Shown one piece after another: positions 1 to 5,564 of a stretch of 5,564 nucleotides of DNA. The translations under genes and the position numbers were made by a program. This stretch comes from Verrucomicrobiales bacterium. GTDB lineage: Bacteria; Verrucomicrobiota; Verrucomicrobiia; Limisphaerales; F1-80-MAGS106. The stretch is from positions 1 to 5,564 of the forward strand of contig CANLCA010000244.1 in the NCBI GenBank assembly GCA_947487925.1, read 5' to 3'. The notes beneath the pieces are model-generated. The model was given only the letters and a program-made list of their open reading frames with translations, was not told where the DNA came from and made no database searches. How positions within the stretch are numbered: the first letter of the stretch is position 1; the number at the start of each line of letters is the position of its first letter.

Positions 1-94
1 AATCCAGTACCGTTTCATGCTTTTTATTCCGCCTCGCGATTGACTGATCGGGTTGTCAGGACGTAAGGTGCCCTCGGGTTGGAATCCAGTGATT

Positions 95-343
95 ATGAAT
101 GCGAAGCTGCTGTTTAAGACGTTGTTTCTGATCGTGATTTTGTTGCTGTTGGTGATGATGGGTCTCAATAATCAGCAATCGGTCAGTTTTGGGTTAAAAC
201 CGCTCCTAAAGAAGCCTGTCGCCCAACCTGCCGCCATCATGTATTTCGCCTGCTTCGCCGTGGGTCTCATCACGGGCACAGTTCTGACTGCAGGGGGCGG
301 TAAAAAAGGTGGGGCGGCCAAGCCGAGCAAGACGGAGAAATAG
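95..343 (+). CDS. LapA-domain (DUF1049-like) small inner-membrane protein
   Basis: This 82-residue protein has two hydrophobic helices, at about residues 10-24 (TLFLIVILLLLVMMG region) and 46-66. Between them lies the short LNNQQSVSFGL stretch (24-34), and the protein ends in a basic, Gly/Lys-rich tail (67-82). A first helix running straight into an N-x-Q-x-V-x-x-x segment, then a second helix, is the usual layout of LapA/DUF1049 proteins. These are inner-membrane proteins that in enterobacteria help control lipopolysaccharide assembly together with LapB. The second helix carries G57-x-x-x-G61, a common helix-packing pattern. I chose ATG at 95 because it places the charged N-terminus (MNAKLLFK) directly before helix one. 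An in-frame TTG at 53 or GTG at 89 would add 14 or 2 residues that look unlike the family. The only ribosome-site candidate is a weak GGA at 81-83. No LapB-like gene is visible. Family assignment is fairly good; its exact role in this organism is inferred. Confidence 0.72.
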   Translation: MNAKLLFKTLFLIVILLLLVMMGLNNQQSVSFGLKPLLKKPVAQPAAIMYFACFAVGLITGTVLTAGGGKKGGAAKPSKTEK

Positions 344-419
344 AATAAATCTTACGATTCTCTCGCTGTGAACTTTCGGATCGAACAGGGGCAGGAAACT
401 CTCGATCTCTCTCGAACCC

Positions 420-1883
420 TCAAGCCAGGATTGGTTTGACGACTTCACCGTGGACATCCGTTAATCGGAAGTCGCGACCCTGAAATCTGAAAGTCAGTTT
501 TGTATGGTCCATCCCGAAGAGGTGGAGGATCGTGGCATGCAGGTCGTGGACATGGACTTTGTTTTCAACCGCGTGGAATCCAAAGTCGTCCGTTTTTCCA
601 TGAACAACCCCGGGTTTGATCCCCCCACCGGCCATCCAGACTGTGTAGCCGTGTGGATGATGATCGCGGCCGACCTGATCCGGTTGCAGCTTGCCTTGGA
701 TCATCGGAGTTCGGCCGAACTCACCGCCCCAAACCACAAGCGTTGAGTCGAGCAGCCCTCGTTCTTTGAGGTCTTTGATGAGCGCGACGCAGGCTTGGTC
801 GGTTTCCTGGCACCTTTTTTTGAGGTCGAAGACGAGGTTGCCATCCGGGCCTCCATGATGGTCCCAACCGCGGTGATAAAGCTGTACGAATCGGGTCCCG
901 CGTTCAACGAGGCGGCGGGCCATGAGGCAGTTGTTTGCAAATGAGGCTCTGCCGTGAGTTGTGCCGTAGGATTGGTGGATCTTCGCCGGCTCCTTGGAAA
1001 TATCGAGCACATCGGGCACGCTTGTTTGCATGCGATAGGCCATTTCGTAGGCGGCGATTCGCGTTTGGATTTCTGGATCTCGCAGCACGTTAAAACGCCG
1101 TTGATTGAGGTCGCGCAGTGCGTCGAGAGTTTCGCGCCTGCTTTGTGCCGACATCCCCGCCGGGTTATTGACGAAGAGCACGGGTTCACCTTGGGAACGA
1201 ATTTGAACTCCTTGATGGACGGTTGGCAGGAACCCGCTACCCCAAGCATTGACTGTCAGGGGTTGTCCAACGCCTGTCATCATCACGACGAACGCCGGGA
1301 GATCCCTGTTCACACTGCCTAGGCCGTAGCTGAACCAGGCGCCCATCGCCGGTCTTCCGGCCAGTTGGGCACCGGTGTTCATGAAAATAGTGGCGGGGTC
1401 GTGGTTGAAGGCTTCGGAGTGAAATCCTTGAACGAAACAGACATCGTCCACGATGGACTGAAGGTGGGGCAGGAGTTCCGAGAGCCAGACGCCGGACTTG
1501 CCGTATTGTTGGAACTGGTAGCGGGACCCGAGAACTGCCGCGTCCTTTCCAATCTGGGCCAAGCGAATATTTCGCAGCATTTCGTCCGGCATTTTCTGGC
1601 CGTTGCGCTTGACCAACTCCGGTTTGTAGTCGAACAAGTCGAGGTGGGAAGGGCCTCCGGACATGAACAAATAGATGATGTTCTTTGCCTTTGGTGCGAA
1701 ATGCGTCGCCGGGAGCGCGGCTCCCTCGGATTCCGTGGCGCCGTGGGCCCAGCCGTTTTCTTTAAGAAGGGACGCCAGAGCGAGGGTTCCCATGCCGGTC
1801 CCGCAGCGTTCAAAAAACTTTCGCCGCGTGAGGTTCTTCAACAATTCGAGTTTGCTGCCTTGCATTGGAATGGGGCTTATCAT
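420..1883 (-). CDS. DUF1501 family Tat-exported protein (alkaline phosphatase/sulfatase-like fold)
   Basis: This complete 487-residue protein is of normal length for DUF1501. The N-terminus has a twin-arginine signal: T19-R20-R21-K22-F23-F24, then a moderately hydrophobic stretch to about residue 40 and a likely cleavage near AHG (46-48). This implies folded export, perhaps with a bound metal. Family landmarks follow in order: MSGGPSHLDLFDYKP (74-88), FHSEAFNHDP (154-163), RGWDHHGG (338-345), WGGEFGRTP (385-393), GRDHHPHG (405-412), and the closing VHDLHATILHLFG (445-457) and FQGRDFRLTDVHG (467-479) segments. The many Asp and His residues in these blocks resemble metal-binding positions of the alkaline phosphatase superfamily, to which DUF1501 is structurally related. 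No substrate or activity is established for the family. The gene begins three bases after the stop of the upstream cytochrome-like gene, so the two are almost certainly co-transcribed and probably act together. ATG at 1883 is preferred to ATG at 1865 because of the Shine-Dalgarno site at 1891-1895. Confidence 0.95.
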   Translation of the reverse strand: MISPIPMQGSKLELLKNLTRRKFFERCGTGMGTLALASLLKENGWAHGATESEGAALPATHFAPKAKNIIYLFMSGGPSHLDLFDYKPELVKRNGQKMPDEMLRNIRLAQIGKDAAVLGSRYQFQQYGKSGVWLSELLPHLQSIVDDVCFVQGFHSEAFNHDPATIFMNTGAQLAGRPAMGAWFSYGLGSVNRDLPAFVVMMTGVGQPLTVNAWGSGFLPTVHQGVQIRSQGEPVLFVNNPAGMSAQSRRETLDALRDLNQRRFNVLRDPEIQTRIAAYEMAYRMQTSVPDVLDISKEPAKIHQSYGTTHGRASFANNCLMARRLVERGTRFVQLYHRGWDHHGGPDGNLVFDLKKRCQETDQACVALIKDLKERGLLDSTLVVWGGEFGRTPMIQGKLQPDQVGRDHHPHGYTVWMAGGGIKPGVVHGKTDDFGFHAVENKVHVHDLHATILHLFGMDHTKLTFRFQGRDFRLTDVHGEVVKPILA

Positions 1884-1886
1884 GGA

Positions 1887-4800
1887 TCAGCCTTTGGTCA
1901 GAGTTTCGTCAAGGTTGAGGATCACGTTGGCGACGACCGTCCAGGCTGCGAGCGTTGGGATATCCAGTCCAGAGGGGCGTTCTGCCGATCCGATAGAGAC
2001 AAGTTGGAGCGCGGACTCGGGATCCGATTGGAACGAGGCGAGTTGTTTTTTGAAGAGTTCGAGCAGTCGGCTGCGTTCGGCGCTGTCGGGTGGGCGGGAG
2101 ACGCAGAGGCGGAATGCGAATTCGACTTGGGAGGCGGGGGTTGATCCACCTCCGGTCATGATACGCTGGCCCAGCGCTCTCGCGGCCTCGACGAGTGTCG
2201 CGTCATTCAGTGCGGCGAGCGCTTGCAGGGGGGTGTTGGTTCGGGGTCGCCTTGCGACGCACACATCACGGCTTGGGGCATCGAAAGTGGCGAAAAGGGG
2301 ATAGGTGCAAACGCGTCTCCAGAAAGTGTAGAGCGCACGGCGATGGAGGCCGGGCCCTTCGCTGGTTGGCCATTCGTCCATCCCGATCTCCGGGCGGAGA
2401 AAACCGATTTCTTTCCAAAGATTAGGCACCTGGTCTGGGAACACGCTTGGACCGCCCACTTGCGGGTTCAGGAGGCCGCTCACCGAAAGTGCCAGGTCCC
2501 TGATGGACTCCCCATCGAGTCTGAATCGTGGACCTCTGGAAAGGAGCCGATTATAGGGATCCTTCTCGAGGCGGATGTCGTCCGCCGTCGAACTCTGTTT
2601 GTAGGCGGCCGACATGAGGATGGTTTTTTGGAGACTCTTCAAGTTCCATCCAGATCTGATGAACTCGGTTGCCAGCCAATCCAGGAGTTCGGGGTGGGAT
2701 GGAACATCACCTTGCAGACCGAAATCCTCACTCGTTTTCACGATGCCGGTGCCGAAAAAACGCTCCCAAAGTCTGTTTGCCGTAACCCTGGCGGGGAGTG
2801 GGTTTTCTGGGTTAACCAGCCACTTCGCGAGGGCAAGACGGTTAGGGGTCGATGCGGGGGCCAACGGAGGAAAGACTGCGGGGACCCCTGGGTTGACCTG
2901 TTTTCCCTTGTCCAGGAAGTTCCCGCGAATGTGGACGTGAGTCGAGCGGAGTTCGCTTCGTTCCTGCATGACCAGGGTGGAGTATTTGGTGTTGGCCAGC
3001 TCAGTTTCTCTTTGGTTAAGTCTGTAGATCGCCCGTTCCAAGTCCCTGATCACCGTTGATGAAGCCCGGTGGTGAGCGGCGACCTTCTGAACTTCCTCAG
3101 AGGACCGTTTTGGCACCGGTTTGCGAAGGATTTCTGCGATCCCCCCTGGGATTGGCCATCTCGCTTCCGGCTCTCGCTCCTGGGTCACGGAGATTCGGAA
3201 TCTGCCCAGTGTGTGGGCATTTCCGTGGTAGTGTTCGAACCTAAACCCGAGCCGAGTCCCTCCCGTCTGTCCGATCGGCGCTTGGGTCTCTGCGATGAGG
3301 AAGTGGGCTTTTCCGAACTGAGGTCCGATGGCCCAGCCTGTTTTGGGATTCCTGTCAACAGCGTGTTCAGCCCTGTAGTAGGTCTGTTCCCAATCCGCGA
3401 TGGCATTTGTGAGAAAAATATTGGTGTCGGTGATAGCCGAACTCCCCGATTTTGAAGTCGCCCAAAGACCCATGTCATCGAGGATGAAGTTGCCCGTCTG
3501 AGACCACCTCCCGGGACCATTTTTTGGAAGCGACTCATCCGGGAGCACTTCGAGCATGACTGCGGTGATGCCTGTCAGGCTTGTGTCGGCTTCGACGGAG
3601 ATGGTGTCATAGATTGGGTTCACGCCGGTAGCGAGCAGGGATTTATCTGGGAGATTAGTATAGGTCGATCCTCCCGTCGAAAAGGCGTTCGTGAGGTCCA
3701 GTGGAAACCACACAGGTCCCTTTTTCTTGGTTGATTCTTCCCATTGCAGTTGCTTCACCCTGAGTTTCATTTCTTCAGAGGCCAGTTGTGCCTGGAGTTT
3801 GGCAAGGCGGCTCCGGTAAGAGTCGGCAGTGGGTTGTGCATTAAAAGCGGGCACCTGGATTGTGGGTTCGACGCTGTAGTTCCCACCGTCGGTCGTGTTG
3901 TTGAAGATTGCGTAGAACTTGTAATACTCTTCCTGGGTGATGGGATCATATTTGTGCGTATGACATTCGGCGCACATCATCGTCAGCCCAAGCCATGTGG
4001 TGGCGGTTGTTGCCACACGATCATTGACCGCTTTGGTGCGGTATTCCTCCGCATCGCCACCTCCTTCATCGTTGATCTTCGTGTTGCGATGGAATCCTGT
4101 AGCCACACGCTGCTGGAGTGTTGCGTTTGGTAACAAGTCGCCGGCCAATTGTTCGATGGTGAACTGGTCAAAGCGCATGTTGTTGTTGAAGGCACTCACC
4201 ACCCAATCGCGATAGGGCCAGATAGATCGGGCGAGGTCTACCTGGTAACCGTTTGAATCGGCGTAGCGAGCCTGATCGAGCCATGATCTGGCAGCCTGTT
4301 CACCGTATTGAGGGGTAGCCAGCAATCGATCCACCACCCGCTCGTAAGCGCCGGAGCTTGTGTCCTTGCGAAATGCATCAACCTCTTGGAGTGATGGAGG
4401 CAGCCCAGTGAGGTCCAGGGAAAGGCGCCGGATCAGTGTCATTTTGTCGGCTTCTGACCGGGGTTGGAGACCCTCCTTCTCCAGTCGCGCCAGGACAAAT
4501 CGATCGACTTCATTTCTAGGCCAAGCCGACCACTTGACCGGAGGAGTTGGTGGCCGCTGTGGTTTTACGAACGCCCAATGCTTGCTCGAGTCGGGCTCAT
4601 TCCAGACCGCACCCTGATCGATCCAGAGTTTCATGGCCTCGGTGTCATCAGCCGAAAGTCGATCCCCTTTGGGAGGCATGACCTCATCGGGATCTTTGGA
4701 GCTGATCCGAAGATACACGCCACTTTGTTTGCTTTGACCGGGAACAATAGGGGGGCTGCCCGACTTCCCTGCCGTGAAGGCGCCCTTTTTCGTATCGAGC

Positions 4801-5009
4801 CTAAAGTTTGATTTTTGCACATCGGGACCGTGGCACTCGGAGCATCGTTTAACGAACAAAGGCAGGATCCTAGTCTTGAAGTCAACGTTTGGGAGCTCAG
4901 CCGAGAAGGCGCCAGACGGGAACGCCAGCAGGATGGCAAAGCCGAGAATTGCCGTGGTACTGGGGAGGGGGAGGAATCGAGATTCCAAAGGAGTGAAATA
5001 CCGCAACAT
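1887..5009 (-). CDS. PSCyt1-DUF1549-DUF1553 secreted cytochrome-c-like protein
   Basis: This complete 1040-residue protein has the size and domain order typical of the planctomycete/verrucomicrobial family. Residues 1-37 form a Sec signal peptide, with a hydrophobic core at about 18-31 and cleavage near AFSA (34-37). Residues about 43-135 are a PSCyt1 haem domain with the CSECH haem-attachment motif (56-60). M111 in DEVMPPKGD is the likely second axial ligand. DUF1549 spans about 163-370, with LTGLPPS (200-206), LDQARYADSNGY (244-255) and a second CxxCH, CAECH (346-350), near its end. A probable coiled coil (396-426), a beta-rich insert (about 430-612) and a helical linker (636-684) follow. 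DUF1553 spans about 715-990, with NRLWERFFGTGIV (745-757), GPRFRLDGESIRDLAL (826-841) and RTNTPLQALAALND (923-936). The protein is predicted to be periplasmic or surface-exposed, passing electrons or binding a substrate with its DUF1501 partner; the biochemical role is unknown. ATG at 5009 is the first Met after an in-frame TAA (5025-5027), but no Shine-Dalgarno site is visible before it. Confidence 0.95.
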   Translation of the reverse strand: MLRYFTPLESRFLPLPSTTAILGFAILLAFPSGAFSAELPNVDFKTRILPLFVKRCSECHGPDVQKSNFRLDTKKGAFTAGKSGSPPIVPGQSKQSGVYLRISSKDPDEVMPPKGDRLSADDTEAMKLWIDQGAVWNEPDSSKHWAFVKPQRPPTPPVKWSAWPRNEVDRFVLARLEKEGLQPRSEADKMTLIRRLSLDLTGLPPSLQEVDAFRKDTSSGAYERVVDRLLATPQYGEQAARSWLDQARYADSNGYQVDLARSIWPYRDWVVSAFNNNMRFDQFTIEQLAGDLLPNATLQQRVATGFHRNTKINDEGGGDAEEYRTKAVNDRVATTATTWLGLTMMCAECHTHKYDPITQEEYYKFYAIFNNTTDGGNYSVEPTIQVPAFNAQPTADSYRSRLAKLQAQLASEEMKLRVKQLQWEESTKKKGPVWFPLDLTNAFSTGGSTYTNLPDKSLLATGVNPIYDTISVEADTSLTGITAVMLEVLPDESLPKNGPGRWSQTGNFILDDMGLWATSKSGSSAITDTNIFLTNAIADWEQTYYRAEHAVDRNPKTGWAIGPQFGKAHFLIAETQAPIGQTGGTRLGFRFEHYHGNAHTLGRFRISVTQEREPEARWPIPGGIAEILRKPVPKRSSEEVQKVAAHHRASSTVIRDLERAIYRLNQRETELANTKYSTLVMQERSELRSTHVHIRGNFLDKGKQVNPGVPAVFPPLAPASTPNRLALAKWLVNPENPLPARVTANRLWERFFGTGIVKTSEDFGLQGDVPSHPELLDWLATEFIRSGWNLKSLQKTILMSAAYKQSSTADDIRLEKDPYNRLLSRGPRFRLDGESIRDLALSVSGLLNPQVGGPSVFPDQVPNLWKEIGFLRPEIGMDEWPTSEGPGLHRRALYTFWRRVCTYPLFATFDAPSRDVCVARRPRTNTPLQALAALNDATLVEAARALGQRIMTGGGSTPASQVEFAFRLCVSRPPDSAERSRLLELFKKQLASFQSDPESALQLVSIGSAERPSGLDIPTLAAWTVVANVILNLDETLTKG
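1891..1895 (-). promoter_or_regulatory. Ribosome binding site of the DUF1501 gene
   Basis: Read on the minus strand this is AAAGG, seven bases before the ATG at 1883. It lies inside the last codons of the upstream gene, which ends at 1887. It supports the 1883 start and suggests translational coupling or reinitiation between the two genes. Confidence 0.6.
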
Positions 5010-5012
5010 ATC

Positions 5013-5023
5013 TAGCTGAGCTA
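5013..5023. repeat. Perfect 11-bp inverted repeat just before the operon start codon
   Basis: The sequence TAGCTGAGCTA has 5-base arms around a single central base. It ends three bases before the ATG at 5009 and takes up the place where a Shine-Dalgarno site would be expected. It could be an operator half, a small RNA structure over the start, or chance. Confidence 0.4.
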
Positions 5024-5033
5024 TTTAGTTGAC

Positions 5034-5065
5034 GCATCACGAAATGTTTCCGCTTTGAGTGATGC
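5034..5065. repeat. Inverted repeat in the leader of the cytochrome-like gene
   Basis: GCATCAC at 5034-5040 is matched exactly by GTGATGC at 5059-5065, with an 18-base spacer that itself contains GAAA-TG-TTTC (5041-5050). It lies 25-56 bases upstream of the operon ATG. The position would suit a regulator binding site or a hairpin in the leader RNA. No run of T follows on either strand, so it is not a standard terminator. It is a candidate regulatory site only. Confidence 0.35.
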
Positions 5066-5420
5066 TTCCCAACAATAACGAAGTCGAGATCGGTTTGTCC
5101 ACGATAACGAGAAGAAACAAATGAAAACCAAGAAGTGCTATGACATCGGGCGTGGGTGGGTTGTGAAGTTCAGGAATCCTGTGGTAGTGGCCTCTTGATA
5201 CGCAGCCTTGACTGTCGTATTGCGGACCCCCGTGGGCTGGATTTTCGATGGGAGAAGGGGGGTTCCCCATGTTTTTATTGCCTACCCGATCACAAGAACT
5301 CAGAATGGAGTTCATGTTCCGGAAGAACTTACGAGGTTGTTTGGACCGCTGTTTCCGATGAGAATGCCCGGATTCAGTGTGACAGCGCGCGTGCTCGTAA
5401 TCGTGGCGTTTTATTTTACC
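5066..5420. other. Gene-poor spacer between the operon and the insertion sequence
   Basis: I find no gene here that can be defended. The minus-strand promoter of the operon should lie in or near the left part of this stretch, but no convincing paired -35/-10 boxes are visible. On the plus strand, ATG at 5121, preceded by purine-rich GAGAAG (5109-5114), opens a 25-codon frame that stops at TGA 5196-5198. The same frame then stays open from 5199 to the TGA at 5433-5435. Its product has a hydrophobic end but resembles no family I know, so it may be a decayed or truncated gene or chance. No tRNA, CRISPR repeat or strong terminator hairpin was seen. Confidence 0.5.
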
Positions 5421-5564
5421 GGGCTATTCAATTGACGACAGTACCCCCAACCGGTAGTGGTTTGGGTCATGGATGAAGATTATCCACTGGACGAACTGGA
5501 CTTCGACGGGCGTTTTGCGACGGACGAGGCGTGCCGTGAGTATTTGGAGCGGCTGCGGTGGCCG
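5421..5564 (+). mobile_element. Left part of an IS1595-family insertion sequence, cut by the window edge
   Basis: The element is inferred from the transposase start at 5469. Its left boundary is a guess: GGGCTATTCA at 5421-5430 begins with GGG, as IS1595-family ends often do, and lies 48 bases before the transposase ATG, a normal leader length. The right end and any 8-base target duplication fall outside the window, so the boundary cannot be confirmed. Confidence 0.5.
5469..5564 (+). CDS. IS1595-family transposase, N-terminal fragment
   Basis: Thirty-two codons are visible before the window ends. The protein starts MDEDYPLDELDFDGRF and continues with TDEACREYLERLRWP (18-32). This is the characteristic opening of IS1595 (ISXO2-like) transposases, where an Asp/Glu-rich start and a T-x-E-A-C-x-x-Y-L-x-x-L-R-W-P helix precede a CPxC zinc-ribbon and then the DDE-type nuclease domain. 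Both of those domains lie beyond the window, so it is unknown whether the gene is intact. ATG at 5469 fits the family start. An in-frame GTG at 5457 would add four residues (MVWV) and is less likely. The same frame is closed upstream by TGA at 5433-5435. The gene would catalyse cut-and-paste or copy movement of its own element and has no functional link to the operon. Confidence 0.85.
   Translation, partial: MDEDYPLDELDFDGRFATDEACREYLERLRWP

Noticed and set aside
1..66. Possible C-terminus of an upstream plus-strand gene
   Set aside because: All three plus frames are open at the window edge and stop at 41-43, 45-47 and 64-66. None has recognisable sequence, so no frame can be chosen.
1..90. 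AATCCAGT repeated at 1-8 and 83-90
   Set aside because: An eight-base match without extension or a further copy is expected by chance in a window of this size.
344..419. Shared terminator between the convergent LapA-like and DUF1501 genes
   Set aside because: Only a 4-base stem (TTCG-GAT-CGAA at 374-384) and three scattered CTCTCG words are present, with no stable GC-rich hairpin and T run.
1365..2144. Plus-strand open frame of 259 codons opposite the DUF1501 gene and the 3' end of the large gene
   Set aside because: It is antisense to two genes with strong family motifs, and its translation has no recognisable domain. It is a shadow of the codon bias of the real genes.
2223..3059. Plus-strand open frame of 278 codons opposite the DUF1553 region
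   Set aside because: It lies entirely inside the well-supported minus-strand coding region, and its translation looks random and Trp/Arg-rich with no family features.
5037..5315. Minus-strand open frame of 92 codons upstream of the operon
   Set aside because: The translation is rich in Pro, Asn and Ser, has no domain or consistent hydrophobic pattern, and would run over the operon leader. It is most likely chance.

Overview
The window most likely comes from a member of the Planctomycetota-Verrucomicrobiota group. The main evidence is a tightly coupled gene pair encoding a PSCyt1-DUF1549-DUF1553 protein and a DUF1501 protein, a combination that is abundant and highly paralogous in those phyla and uncommon elsewhere. 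Assignment below phylum level is not possible from this sequence.

Layout, left to right. Positions 1-94 are the left edge and the leader of a small plus-strand gene. Positions 95-343 encode a two-helix membrane protein of the LapA/DUF1049 type. It converges on a minus-strand operon across a 76-base gap with no clear terminator. The operon fills most of the window. Its first gene (5009 to 1887) encodes a secreted cytochrome-c-like protein of 1040 residues with a PSCyt1 haem domain, DUF1549, a central beta-rich insert and DUF1553. The second gene (1883 to 420) starts after only three untranslated bases and encodes a Tat-exported DUF1501 protein of the alkaline phosphatase/sulfatase-like fold. 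Positions 5010-5420 hold no gene that can be defended, though two inverted repeats lie directly in front of the operon start. At the right edge (5469-5564, plus strand) is the N-terminus of an IS1595-family transposase, cut by the window end. The insertion sequence probably begins near 5421.

How the genes fit together. The two operon proteins are predicted to be exported by different routes, Sec for the cytochrome-like protein and Tat for the DUF1501 protein, and to meet in the periplasm or at the outer surface. In planctomycetes and verrucomicrobia such pairs commonly sit among sulfatases and polysaccharide-degradation genes. A role in redox-linked processing of an extracellular substrate is plausible but unproven, and no substrate can be read from this window. 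The LapA-like gene is a separate housekeeping-type envelope gene, and the transposase is a neighbouring mobile element. I see no evidence for a wholly new system here. The most useful leads are the two CxxCH sites and the middle domain of the large protein, the dyads at the operon start, and the disrupted reading frame next to the insertion sequence.
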